Shown piece by piece: positions 1 through 19,505 of a stretch of 64,000 bases of DNA. The stretch covers positions 4,030,001 through 4,094,000 of the forward strand of contig NC_135242.1 of assembly GCF_947623445.1 (NCBI RefSeq), written 5' to 3'. Made by a program: the position numbers and the translations under genes. The stretch comes from Clavelina lepadiformis (taxonomy: Eukaryota > Chordata > Ascidiacea > Aplousobranchia > Clavelinidae). Each line of letters starts with the position of its first letter. Position 1 is the stretch's first letter. The notes under the pieces were generated by a model. That model made no database searches. It was not told the DNA's origin and worked only from the letters and a program-made list of their open reading frames with translations.

Positions 1-1082
1 GCCGCCAAAATTTTGATGTGGCCACAAAATATTTATTTTATTATTTTCTCAAGCAGCAGAAATTTAGTATTGTACCAGCTAGTTTTTTATTAGTTTAAAT
101 TATCTTCATTGTAAAAACATACTCTTTCAAATATTGGGTTTGATGGCGGTGCTACTCTTCCAACGGCATAGGATCGTTTATATTTACTTCCTACACGTTT
201 TAAAACTTCAGTGACAGTTCATTGATTGTTTGTGAGGGTGTTTCTTGTTTGACTAGTCTACAACGAGATTAGTACCATATTTTTCGCTTCTCACAGCCAA
301 TAACAAAAAATTATTGAACGATGATCATGATTGAGCGCTGCTGTGTCAGACCAACGATATGGTCAGACCAAAGATAATAATTTAACACACAAGTGATAAC
401 AAATCTCTTTGGACTTTGGTCAGACCTTTAAATCAAGTTACGCATACCTATTTAAATCCCTGGGTATTTTTAACACTTCCTTCTGTAAGCAGGATCTGAC
501 AAAACACTTAAATGTGACCAAGAGTCTACAATTACACCAACAATTTATTTATTAGTGAACCGCTATAAAGCTTGGTGGGCTTTATCTTTTATGTAGAATA
601 TGAGTTACAAGTTAAATTGAGCAAAAACTCCCGAAACTAAAACTGGGTTAATTTAGCTTAAGGTAGAATAATACTGTACCTAAGTAAAAGTATATTTTGA
701 TATAACCACATGCCAAAAACAAACTAGGTGGACATTACAAGGAATTTCTTGTATTGAGCAATACGGCACCAAACACAGCAACTTGAGCTTACATTAAAAT
801 TGGCAAAGTTCAAAACAAAAGTTTCATGGTGGATAAAAAACAAACAAGGTATCCCAGTGTCCACAAATGAACTGCATATTTTCAGTGTCAATTTTCATAT
901 CATCATCTTTTCAAAAAGAAATTATCCCTGCAATACAAAGCATAAGGCTTATCATATGCAATAAAATACTTACTGGTAAAAGTAATTCTTACACACAATT
1001 AATTAGCCACCTTCCAAGAACATTTACCGTGCGACATTATCATTGTAAATTCTTTATCTTAGTACTTCATGCAATACAGAAT
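1..1082. other. Region without a recognisable gene
   Basis: AT-rich sequence downstream of the 3' end of MRPL13. Short ORFs here have no domain-like composition. A partly palindromic motif built on GGTCAGACC recurs near 345-430. The MRPL13 3' UTR probably occupies part of this stretch, but I could not place its poly(A) site. Confidence 0.5.
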
Positions 1083-2544
1083 TTACCTCAAAAAATGTGG
1101 TACTAAAATGTCTAATATAATTGCATAACTTTCAACTAACTTTGAAAATAATTTGGGAAACGCATCAATCTCCTCTTGTGTGTAGTCAGACAATCCTTTC
1201 GGAATTCGTCGCGGAGGCGTAAGGACGCCACTTATATTCTCCATCAATTCATTTGGAACATTCTACAAAAACATCAAACAATGCACATAGTCGGTAATCA
1301 AGCCTAGTGTGTAGCAGAAATCATTTTCAAACAACATTACATCATCCTCAAAGACATGAAGACGCTGAAACTGGGTCCTACGTAATCCACTGTTTGGAAG
1401 TTGCTGGTAAACCATTCTTCGCATGATCTATTTTTAAACAAATAACAGTGATTCACAATTCACAAAAGAAAATTCCTGCTTGTATGATCTCCCAGATCGT
1501 GTCGTGACACTTACCCAGCTTTGGTCAATTTGATGCACTTGGGCGGCAGTCATTCGTAATCGACCCTTTTTGCGACTGTAACAACATGATAATTCAGTGC
1601 TAACAGCACAATTCTGGTGATGGTGTGTTTAACGTTATATGAAATTTTAACTTTAAACAAGTGTGTAAACAACAATATCTTTTCCTATGCAACATACCCA
1701 GTGTGCGAATGGAACATTTTTTGTTCCCATTTATTTCCAGAATATGCAACTGATTTAGAGTTTATCACAACAACATGATCTCCAACATCGCTCAATGCAT
1801 GATAGATCGGCTTATGAACTCCTTGTAGGTATTTTGCAATGAGAGTTGCCAGTCCACCTGGAGGCTGTCTGTCAGCATTTACTAAATACCACAAGCGTGA
1901 AAAGGTGCACCATTGCTGCAAAAAATACAACAAAGTGTTATTAATGCATCTAGCTCATCTACATAACTCAATTTTTTGTTCACAAACCAGTTGCAAAAAG
2001 TTTGTACCTATTAAAGATAGTAAAGTTAAACAACTTATACACCAAATTGGAAAGTTCGCAAACGGCTATAGCCAGACTGAGAAGTGTGGCAGTTTTTGGA
2101 AAAAGATTGTGACACAAATTTGGCAAAATTGAATACAGTGAAGCCTTGATTCTTTAGGTAGTTATTACAGTTTGGCATTCAAACTACCACCTTTACGTTA
2201 CTTTTTTTGTTATAGATTGACGTGAACACAAAAGCACTCAATAAGCATATTAATAAGTCTTGTGCATGCATGTACCACACTACAGAGGCTATGGAATGCT
2301 CAGTAAATTTTATTAATTTAAATTAAGAAGTTTAAAAATATGTACATGCATGCAATAGTATTGAAACTAGGATCAAGCGTCCAACAAATAAATATACATT
2401 TCTTCTCTGAAATGGACTAATATGACTGTTCATTTAAGTTCAAAAAACAAAAAAAAGACATTTTTAAATAGATCAAGGGAGACGTGTTTACTAAAAAACT
2501 TTAATAACACTTCAACTTACCTGATTTGCCCTCCCAAATGACAT
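1083..2544 (-). CDS. MRPL13: Mitochondrial ribosomal protein uL13m (MRPL13)
   Basis: Large-subunit protein of the mitochondrial ribosome. Five exons on the minus strand: 2521-2544, 1698-1915, 1515-1575, 1341-1427 and 1083-1262, giving 189 aa against about 178 in human. The 24-bp first exon encodes MSFGRANQ and joins in phase to [10 protein letters not shown]. The uL13 signature is clear in exon 2: [20 protein letters not shown], then [15 protein letters not shown]. The last exon keeps the family's proline/arginine stretch and [13 protein letters not shown], then runs about 20 residues beyond the usual end before the stop at 1083-1085. All junctions are GT-AG and keep frame (phases 0, 2, 0, 0). 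The gene lies head-to-head with TMEM201 across about 1.65 kb of repeats. Identification rests on family motifs seen in the translation. Confidence 0.93.
2145..2240 (-). repeat. Fragment of interspersed repeat module (minus orientation)
   Basis: A degraded copy of the module best seen at 30717-30872. On the minus strand it reads roughly CACGTCAATCTATAAC, an A-rich stretch, then AAGGCTTCA. It lies in the first intron of MRPL13. Assignment is by eye and the copy is diverged. Confidence 0.4.
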
Positions 2545-2703
2545 ATTGATAATATCAAACAAATACTAGTACCGGTACTTCATATCATATTTCTTTAAAC
2601 AATTGGTTACTACCACGAATATCACCTACTGCTGCAAAAGCTTAGGTGTTTAGAGGATTGCTTTAATCTTTAAATGAAATAAATCATCCATATAGCCAAG
2701 TCG

Positions 2704-2802
2704 GTTTTAGTATACAAGTGCACAGCTACAGGATGCCTTTGTGTGGTGAGCTCCAGCTACTCAAATTGTGACGTTATCTGGTTGTGCACTTGCATACTAG
2801 AC
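2704..2802. mobile_element. MITE, CRE-bearing family, copy 1
   Basis: About 99 bp with inverted ends: TAGTATACAAGTGCACA at the left and its near complement TGTGCACTTGCATACTA at the right. The interior contains CTCAAATTGTGACGTTATCTGG, shared with copies at 18254, 30878 and 49719. The CRE-like core is mutated here (TGACGTTA). No coding capacity. Family name unknown. Confidence 0.7.
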
Positions 2803-2865
2803 CAGTCTAGCCAATAGGCCTAGCTTATATTATAACTTTGCAAAAAAATTCTAACTTGATATTTA

Positions 2866-3225
2866 GTACAACTGGAAAGTATGGCAGATTTCGACAAGAC
2901 ATTTTGCACGTGCAAGTTTTTAAATGATGGCGTGCACTTGTAGTGGAAAGCATGGCAACCGCACCCTTGAGATATTTCTAGACTGTGCTTGCGGTGCACC
3001 CGAATGTTTCCTGTTTTGCTGCCAAAAAGAGAACCCACAGTTTTTTTGTGCTTAGCTTAGTGTTCAGTGAAAAATACACCTAGCACACCATTCTGCACCT
3101 GGACACCTCGGTTCTGGCCGACCTGCAGCCACAAGATCTCAGCAGAAAGTGCCATGCTTTCCAGCCTGGGGTGTACTTAAGCCTTAATTTTTTGTTTATT
3201 TATTATAAATTGGCGTGAAGACAAA
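2866..3225 (-). repeat. Interspersed repeat modules (minus orientation)
   Basis: Two pieces of the repeat module seen at 30717-30872. 2866-2945 matches its 3' half in reverse (the GCACGTGCAAG and GTATGGCA region). 3180-3225 matches its 5' half in reverse (TTTATTATAAATTGGCGTG). Between them lies about 240 bp with scattered GCATGGCA-type motifs. The region sits just beyond MITE copy 1. There is no coding signal. Confidence 0.5.
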
Positions 3226-4197
3226 AAAGTTTGGCGAAAACGATGATGACCCTCCTGTCAGCAGGTGCCACACTTTAGACCATGGATAATTTTAGCATTA
3301 ACCTTACAAGCAATTATTAATGATTTGTGGCTTCCAGTATTATTGCACCTCATGTGCTAGTGCTACCAGCATTGAATTCGAAAACAAACATCCATATTCT
3401 AGGTTACTCTATAGATAATAATTTAACTATTTCGTGGGTTTGGTGGCCATGCTAACCTAATACCATCTTATAGCATATGCAGTTGCTAGCCTATGTCCTG
3501 CATGTTTTAAGGCTTATAATGTAAGCCTTGGGCTTTGCCACTTTTTTCTGTTTATTTATTGCGCTATAACTAACGGTCACAGTTAGCATCGTAAATTCGC
3601 TACGCACAGAAAAATACATGATATGATATCGTACGGTATGTTCCCTTCTCAAACCACTTCCACCACTACCAGCTGACCATTCTACTGTTGATGCTAGTAA
3701 AATCAAAGCAAAAATTACAGTGAAGCCCCTTTTTAAATCATCACATGGTAACCCGATGTGGCGGTGCCACTTTCAAACAAGAGTTTGCAGAAGTTTCTTT
3801 ACTTTTACTTGTATCTATTATTATGCTAAATGACAATGCGCAGGTTTTTAATTTTAGGTAACAAAATAAATCGAAACATACTGTAGTTTATATCACAAAC
3901 TTACAGCTTTTTTATCACACCAAAGGACATCTTTCCTGTCATGTTTGTTAGTGGCGTCATATCTCGAAGTTGACTTCAGGATAGCTCAGTAGCAAATGTG
4001 AAAAGGCGGCATGTTGCAGACAGTTGTTAATCGTTTCGTTTGTTTTATCAGGCTACGTTGTTTGTATTGCCGGAGGTGAAGCGTGATTTCGATTTACTAT
4101 AGTGCTTCTTTGGATTTGAAGTTTTTCACGGAAGTTTTTTTCCTAAAAGGCTATAAACTTGAACAGTTTTAGATTTTTTTTTCATTACCTAGCCTAT

Positions 4198-6402
4198 ATG
4201 GGTGTCTTAATAAACTTAGTTAATGGAATTAGTATTGCCAGTGTGTTTTATTCTGTCTTCATCGTTTTCATGACATATTTGACGTTCATGATATGGAAGA
4301 GGCAGTATGGAAAAGCAGCGGTCAATTGTTGGTTTTGCAACACAGATTGTCTTGTTTTGTATCGGCTGAAAAATAATTGGACTTGTCGTCATTGCCAACA
4401 ATATAATGGTTTCACGAAATGTGGCGATTACAATGAAAAAATCCCTCAAATGCATGATGAGACAATGAATACAGGAAATTTTAGGGCCAAACAACCCACA
4501 GCCCTTATTGAGCAGCAACTAAAGCTATGTAAACGGTGCTCACGTAATCAACATTTAAAGGTGAGGCAGCTCTCCCAATTTGAGCCAATAATTGAAGGAA
4601 ATTTTAACGCTGAAGCAAAGGAATTTGAAAAGAAATTGGATAAACTTTATGCCCTATGTGAAAAGTGCCAAAATGCCACCGACCATCATATCAAAATGCA
4701 AGATACTATTTTGCGTGGCAGTATGACTGCTGTAAAACACAAGGAAAGCATCATTTCAAAATCTGAAAGTAGTTTACGATCACCGAATTTCAAAGTAATT
4801 AACCGTATTACAGTCAGTGCAATCGGAAGGTTAATTTGGGCAGTAATTTTTACACTAGCTTGTTTCTATTCATGGCACAAAATGAATAAAATTGTAAGTG
4901 ACATTTTCACACTGTCATTGTGGAGTTTTGCCAAGCCTGCATATGAAAAAGATGTTGAAGGTATGCTTGTCATTCCTGGATGTATTTTCTGCGTTTTCGC
5001 AAGAAGACTGAAACAATCCAATCAGAAATTTAAGTGTGAAGTATTATGCACAGTTTTGTGGTTTGCATGCCTAATTGCTATGTTTTTGCCTTGCAAACAA
5101 GTATCAATCAGTAAAACATTTAAAGATGTAATTACTGAAGCAACACGTTTAGACAAAGCAGACAAAAATATGACTGTGTTATCAACATCCAATGAAGATT
5201 TAGCAGTTAGTGTGAGAAATGCTGTCATACAAATTGTATTGCATTGTGTGCTGAGTTTTAGTTTAATGCTGTCTAGCGCTGTCAGTTTTTACTACAAGGC
5301 ATTTTGTAAATCTCCACCAGCAGTGATCAAAACAGCATATGGACTGATGGCCAAAAAGATGAGTTGTAATAACAATAAGGTTATAAAAACTGATCCTTCT
5401 AATCTAGATGTGAGCATGTATTCCGATTGCAGCTTACCTAGTGATGATGACGATGGTGCTCCTAAGGCAAAGCGTCATCACTTGAACGAAGAAACAGCTG
5501 ATCCTGACCTGAACGGTAGTTTGATTGCTCTAAACTTACAAGATGGGAATGAGTGTGATCGATCCACTTCCACCAGTTTTAAAAAGCCAAGCTCGATTTT
5601 TCCAGGCGGCCAGTTGCCATCAACTTTGCACACCCCTCCTCCTTCCAGGTCATCCAGCCTGCTCTCACTATCCTCTCAACAGTCTGGTTTTACCTCTAGA
5701 AGAATAACTACCAACTGTGCCAATCAGTTGACTGGCATGGATATGTCTCGACCACATCATAACGTACCTTTCCAAAGCTACAAGACCAGCACAGTGATTG
5801 GAAGATCAACGTTTAATCAATCAACTTCAACAGTGAATGGACATAGGTCTGTAGCTTCTCTTCCAGCCATGAGCTGGCAGAAGTCATCGCGTCTTTTGAA
5901 CACTACTGCCAGTGCTGTTGGAAATACTCGTATTTTGAATACTGCACAAGCTAAACGACCATTGATCAGCCCAGCTAGATTACAGTGGCATAATGTAGGT
6001 CAGCGCAAAACCACAAGTAATTGGTCAGAGCCATCTCAAGATGTCCTAGAAAATAGCTGGGAACAAAAATCTGATCCAGATATTTCTGCTTTTGACAGCA
6101 TCAGTCAGGTTGGGGAACAAAACTTTCCAGAACTAAGTGATGATGAAGAAGGTAAAAATCTTCAGACACCACGGCAACGCAGACTGGCAGAAAGCTTTGA
6201 TTCTTCTTCGCCAAAGTCTGCAATTTCAAATTTAACATCAGTCACTATGCGAAGTGTCGAAGAGGTGGAAAACAGCAGAGTTTGTCGTTGGTTTTTAGTC
6301 GCTTGTCTCCTTATCAACTTAGTTCTAGTTATCTTGCTTGTGTTTGAAGTTAAAGAAATTAGAGAACTAGAAAAATGGAAAGCTTCTAGACCGTCTTTGT
6401 AA
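4198..6402 (+). CDS. TMEM201: TMEM201/Samp1 (NET5) inner nuclear membrane protein, single exon
   Basis: Spindle-associated inner nuclear membrane protein that links nuclear envelope, lamina and cytoskeletal forces. The first ATG of the open frame (4198) gives 734 aa; the frame is open a little upstream but has no earlier ATG. Residues 1-33 are hydrophobic. An Ima1-type N-terminal zinc domain follows, with CxxC pairs at Cys44/Cys47 and Cys63/Cys66 in NCWFCNTDC...WTCRHCQQYNGF, and further pairs in LCKRCSRN and LCEKCQNA. Membrane segments lie near 207-227, 257-268, 283-298 and 342-366. A Ser/Pro-rich region of more than 300 residues precedes a final membrane segment near 698-718. No intron interrupts the frame, unlike every multi-exon neighbour. 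NTMT1 starts 520 bp downstream on the same strand. Confidence 0.9.
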   Translation: MGVLINLVNGISIASVFYSVFIVFMTYLTFMIWKRQYGKAAVNCWFCNTDCLVLYRLKNNWTCRHCQQYNGFTKCGDYNEKIPQMHDETMNTGNFRAKQPTALIEQQLKLCKRCSRNQHLKVRQLSQFEPIIEGNFNAEAKEFEKKLDKLYALCEKCQNATDHHIKMQDTILRGSMTAVKHKESIISKSESSLRSPNFKVINRITVSAIGRLIWAVIFTLACFYSWHKMNKIVSDIFTLSLWSFAKPAYEKDVEGMLVIPGCIFCVFARRLKQSNQKFKCEVLCTVLWFACLIAMFLPCKQVSISKTFKDVITEATRLDKADKNMTVLSTSNEDLAVSVRNAVIQIVLHCVLSFSLMLSSAVSFYYKAFCKSPPAVIKTAYGLMAKKMSCNNNKVIKTDPSNLDVSMYSDCSLPSDDDDGAPKAKRHHLNEETADPDLNGSLIALNLQDGNECDRSTSTSFKKPSSIFPGGQLPSTLHTPPPSRSSSLLSLSSQQSGFTSRRITTNCANQLTGMDMSRPHHNVPFQSYKTSTVIGRSTFNQSTSTVNGHRSVASLPAMSWQKSSRLLNTTASAVGNTRILNTAQAKRPLISPARLQWHNVGQRKTTSNWSEPSQDVLENSWEQKSDPDISAFDSISQVGEQNFPELSDDEEGKNLQTPRQRRLAESFDSSSPKSAISNLTSVTMRSVEEVENSRVCRWFLVACLLINLVLVILLVFEVKEIRELEKWKASRPSL

Positions 6403-6922
6403 CTGAAATGTCTTCTTTGGCTGTACTATAACTGTGCTGTACACTGCGTTACCATATGCCTATTTGTTAGGAACATACTGCAATAACAAAGAAATTCACT
6501 TCCTGTATAAATGCAAGTAGTAGAACTTTTTCAATACTTTTGTAGCGTCTATGCTTCTATTAATGCCTGCCGTATTGTATACGCTGCTGTTTATACTTTG
6601 CAAAACAAATTCAAAATGAATCGAGACTACCAAATGCACAACATTACCTATAATTTATGCAGACCACATATCTTTCTACTCACGTACTTCAGGCAAAAAT
6701 AGCCTTGATTACATATACTGCTACCATGGTTCTATGAATATTTTTAACAGATACTTTTTCATTTAAAACTTCCGATTTTTGATAAGTCTGACATCGTAGT
6801 AGTGAGGATATTTGCTACAGTGGTATCAAAATTCCGTTGTAAATTCTCTACACTTGTGCATATGTCACATAGTTGCAATTTATTTTTGCTCTTGTTTAAG
6901 ATGACTTAACACTACGTTAAGC

Positions 6923-8241
6923 ATGAGCTTGATTGATCGGTGTAAGGAAGTACAATCCGAGAAGGATTTTTATGGAAAAGCGGATGAATATTGGAAGTCT
7001 ATCCCAGCCGACGTTAATGGCATGCTTGGTGGATATGGCCACATTTCAACTGTTGACATAAGAACTTCGAAATCTTTTCTTAAACCTTTTATACAAGTAA
7101 GAATATTAAGTGCTAGCAAACAGCCGATTTCATTTCTTTCTGCATACCGACATGTTTATATTGTATAACTTCATTTTGTTATAGGGTGCCAGTGCTAAAA
7201 CAAAAACCGGACGAGCATTAGATTGTGGCGCTGGCATTGGAAGAGTGACAAAACATCTTCTCTTACCATTGTTTGATATTGTTGATCTAGTTGAACTTAA
7301 TAAAGCCTTTCTAGATGAGGCTAAAACCTACATAGGGCAAAACGCATCCCGTGTAGGCAACTACTTTTGTTGTGGTTTACAAAGCCTTGAATTACCAAAA
7401 GAGTTTTATGATGTGATATGGATTCAATGGGTAACAGGTAATAAATAATATGCTTCAGTTCAGGTGGTGGCATACCCCTAAAAAGCCTGGAATTTATGTT
7501 ACCGGTAGTCATGCTATTTAGGGAAATTACAGAAACAAAAAACAGCAAGAGACATTCTTTAATTTTACTCATAGAATTAGTATGTGTGTGTCTCAAACTA
7601 TTAACTTCCTAAAGTCAAGAATAAAAGTGATGGTGAAAATTCACACCTTTTACTTATTTTTATGCCAGTTCTAGTTGCATTCGATGTTAAACACGTCATC
7701 TTTTAAGATAATTCCCTGGCTAACAACAATCATACTGCTCTCTGATTGGTCCAACCTGGTTTTTTGAAATCTATAGTGACAATGCAACATTTTTATATAA
7801 ATTTAGCTACAGTATTTGGTATATACCGCCTCCTTCAACTACCACTAATTATTGTATATTTAGGATTTGGTAACACACTTGCTCACAGCCTAACAATACA
7901 TAATATTGTATTTGAATTAAATAAATTATTGGTTGGTTAGTGTGAAACTCCAAAACCAATTTCGTCAACATTATTTTACAGGACATTTAACGGACGCCCA
8001 TTTGATAAAATTCCTACAAAGATGCAAAGAAGCTCTCAGGTCCGGTGGTATTGTGGTGATAAAAGACAACGTTGCCATCTTAGATGTTGAACATGACCCC
8101 CAAGATAGCAGTGTAACGAGGAACAGCGAAGATTTACAAACTATTTACAAAGAATCTGGACTACGAATATTAAAGGAGGAAAAAGTTACCCGATTTCCAA
8201 CAGAACTTTATAATGTTATTATGACGGCATTAGCGCCGTAG
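6923..8241 (+). CDS. NTMT1: N-terminal Xaa-Pro-Lys N-methyltransferase 1 (NTMT1/METTL11A)
   Basis: SAM-dependent enzyme that methylates the free alpha-amino group of proteins starting X-Pro-Lys after Met removal. Three exons, 6923-7096, 7185-7437 and 7982-8241, with in-phase GT-AG junctions, give 228 aa (human 223). Family marks in order: FYGKADEYWKSIPADVNGMLGGYGHIS near the N terminus; SAM-binding motif I DCGAGIGRVTK at about residues 71-81; DVIWIQWVTGHLTD across the second junction; then GGIVVIKDNV and a DSSVTRN motif. The length and order of parts look whole. The gene converges with DCAF8, whose stop codon lies 580 bp away on the other strand. Confidence 0.95.
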
Positions 8242-8402
8242 CTTTGATGTAACTTTTTCAATTCATTTACAGCAAACGATCAGTTGTATTAACGAATTTA
8301 CTTGAAATGTATTTAACAACATATTCACAGTTGTAAATGCACAATAGACAACAAAGCAGCATAATTAAGAAATTTTTTCTTTACATTCTGGATAAAGATA
8401 AC

Positions 8403-8412
8403 AATAAATAAA
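8403..8412 (+). promoter_or_regulatory. Candidate poly(A) signal for NTMT1
   Basis: Overlapping AATAAA/AATAAAAT hexamers about 160 bp after the NTMT1 stop, followed by GT/T-rich sequence. Assignment is by position only. Confidence 0.4.
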
Positions 8413-8821
8413 ATTTCAAGTGTTTATAAACAAAAAGGTTTTAGAAAGATGTGAGAAAGCTGAAAATTTATGTACACAGGGGCTTGGACAGCTCAGTTTG
8501 GTATGTACCAATTTCACTGTTCTACGCTTTAATGAGATTTCAGCCGAGATTTCACTTTGAATGAAAAAACATTATTGTGCTTCTATGAGGCTGTTAAGGT
8601 TGCCTTGAAAATTGTGGAAAAAGTTACAGGTTTCCAGCACTGTGGCACTCACTAATAACACACCGGTTACACCATGGTCAGTAAAAAGTAAAGCCAGGCA
8701 ATGAAAAAACTGCTTGACTTGCATAAAAGAGCAATGTAGGAACACAGAAAAATTGAAACAAAACTGCTTTCGCAACATGTGTCTGCAATCTGTATGTTTA
8801 CTTTCACCAGGTTACCGTAAT

Positions 8822-17364
<8,543 letters not shown>

Positions 17365-17523
17365 TTCAGTAAAACTATTAAACTTAGTTTAAACAAGAAT
17401 ATAAGCAATAAGCCTACATATGAATGAAAATTTATATATATGAAGATTTGAAAAGCAACTTACATCCACACATAGTTCAATTTGCTGTTGGATTTAAATC
17501 CTCACATTGAGAAAAGTTTCAAT

Positions 17524-17544
17524 TATATATATATATATATATAT
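17524..17544. repeat. (TA)n microsatellite
   Basis: A pure TA dinucleotide run about 160 bp upstream of the DCAF8 start codon, in the probable promoter or 5' UTR region. Confidence 0.9.
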
Positions 17545-17794
17545 GTGATTTAGCTGATTGTGATAAAACATACAGGCTATAGATATATATACAGTATAAC
17601 CAAAGCACTCACAGAGAGCATGCTTCTGCCAGGATACTGTAGCTCCTTACTTTGAAGCAACATTCTCAAAAATGTAGCATTGTTTTATCCAATAGTTTTC
17701 TATATTATGTGAATATACTAAGCCACGACTTTACATCGTTTTAGGTCAGATTAATTATTAACAAAAGCAGATAAGTATTAGTTTAACTGTCGAC

Positions 17795-18075
17795 TAGGGA
17801 CCGCAGTGGTTAGAGCGCTGAGCTTGGAATAATATGACCCCAAGTTTAAGACTCCTCAGCACTAACCTGTAATAAACATTTCCAAATTCCAGCAATATCA
17901 CATAAAGAAAAACAAATACAAAATTTATATTTCCATTTATGGATCTACTGGAAAACACACGAAAACGTTCTATGCAACACGAGCTCGAGTGGTGAGGAAT
18001 CGTCACCGAGTGTAAGTTGTGCAGTAGGCTTCCTCAGTCCGAGGATAGAGATTCCAAGCCCATAAGAATAACATA
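17795..18075 (+). repeat. tRNA-derived SINE (candidate)
   Basis: The 5' part holds an A-box-like TGGTTAGAGCG at about 17807 and a weak B box (AGTTTAAGACTCC) some 40 bp later, as in tRNA-derived SINEs. The 3' part, from CTCGAGTGGTGAGGAATCG to GAGGATAGAGATTCC (17985-18060), recurs at 33905-34015 inside a WDR64-like intron. The shared 3' segment with different surroundings supports a dispersed SINE family. It lies upstream of DCAF8. Confidence 0.6.
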
Positions 18076-18253
18076 CATGTCTTGCTTTATGGCCAACAGC
18101 TAATCCAATAATAACAAAATCTACTGCAAAATGATTTTTAAATCCATTTCACCCAAAATTCTTTCTTCCAATAAACCCCTGTATCCCCCAATAACCAATT
18201 GTGGCCTAATTCCATGAAATAGTACTAAGGTATTCTGTGGTTGTGCACTTGGG

Positions 18254-18351
18254 GTCTAGTATACAAGTGCACAACCAAAGAATGCCTTTGTATACTAGCC
18301 CTCAGCTGCTCAAATTGTGACGTCATCTGGTTGTGCACTTGTATACTAGAC
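18254..18351. mobile_element. MITE, CRE-bearing family, copy 2 (best preserved)
   Basis: A 98-bp element with perfect 24-bp terminal inverted repeats that begin GTCTAGTATACAAGTGCA. The interior carries a complete palindromic cAMP-response element, TGACGTCA, near 18318. Just left of it (18237-18250) is a further TGGTTGTGCACTT, as if part of another copy. Related copies are at 2704, 30878 and 49719. Confidence 0.8.
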
Positions 18352-18370
18352 TGGGAAGTGTTGAGGCAAA

Positions 18371-18452
18371 AAATTGAGACTTCAGTTCACACCATCACGC
18401 CAAATCTTGCGTGTTTGCACGCACGATTTCTCGTCGAAAATTGCCGTAATAT
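18371..18452 (+). repeat. Interspersed repeat module
   Basis: Matches the 3' half of the module at 30717-30872: AATTGAGACTTCAGTTCACA, then the CATCACGCCAAA and TTTGCACGCACGATTTCTCG region. It sits 20 bp from MITE copy 2. Confidence 0.6.
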
Positions 18453-19505
18453 GTAGGTCTAGTCCGGATAATAACAGCATAATCCAACAATGTAATAGTG
18501 CATTAGTGCTACAGTATACTATAAAGATAGTCGATTAAATGATCTCCGTAATAGGGCCAAACGTTTTACAACATTTTCGCTTATCATACGTAATATCTAC
18601 AGCGGGATAGCTCCGGAAGGTTTTGTAAATGTTACAGCTGTCCAGCTCAAAAGCCCAATCTCCACAACATCGGTCACAGCCTGAAGGTAGTCACTTAGAT
18701 TCTGTTGTCGTTTTGACATTTCAAGTCAGTGACACCACAAGTGTCATTTAAAACTTGAAACAGCTGAACGGTAGGTGTCGATAAGGAACATGCCTGTAGA
18801 AAAGATCATCGGTGCGTTATGTCAAGGACGTATGACGGTATACTAAACAATGATGGTTACTAGTGTTTTCATTTCTGACATAACTGCAGCTCTTTTATGA
18901 ACAGGTTCCTGCCTTAATTCCGACACCAGAATAATCCAAATTCCGTAGCTAAACAAAAAGCACAAGTGTGTATTGATAAATTCTTATACTTTATTAAATC
19001 ATTTTGCCAAAATCCATTCGAACTCGAAAATCATCTAAAGTTTCTGGAACTTTTGACAAATTTCTACTTCTAACCCTATCTTTTGTGTGTTAGCATTATT
19101 CAGGTGTAGGTAGGCTAATGCTAATCGCTCAGTTTCTCTTCACAGCAAGTCGACAACATATCATGGAAATCAAATTATGATCAGCGAAAATCTTTCATTG
19201 CACAACCTTTCTATTGATTAAAGTTAGACTGTTTTATTTTTAATATTTGTTGTTGTGCAGTGCATATTTTTCAAGTGTTTTTGTCTATGTAAAATAAACA
19301 TTAGCGCTGCTATGTTACAACTAAACGGCAAGCTGTAAGCCTTGTTTTGTAACGGAAACACCGGTTACCGTTGCTGTCCAATACTGCCGTTTTCAGAGTC
19401 AACGGATAAACAAATAGATTTGCAGTAGGTTTAGGTTATTTTATAACGTAAACTTCAGTAGGCTATCATGCCCGCTCAAGAGAAATGCGTATGTCAGTTC
19501 GACTA
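18453..19505. other. Intergenic, no gene seen
   Basis: AT-rich sequence with no ORF of note and no recognised repeat. It probably contains upstream sequence of DCAF8 or unclassified old repeats. Confidence 0.5.

Noticed and set aside
345-430. Partly palindromic GGTCAGACC repeats
   Set aside because: The inverted match is broken and there is no duplication or second copy in the window.
4159-4197. Upstream TTG-initiated extension of the TMEM201 frame
   Set aside because: No ATG there; the first in-frame ATG is at 4198 and eukaryotic initiation at TTG is not expected.
7746-7940. 64-codon ORF in the second NTMT1 intron
   Set aside because: It lies inside an intron required by the in-phase NTMT1 junction; no domain.
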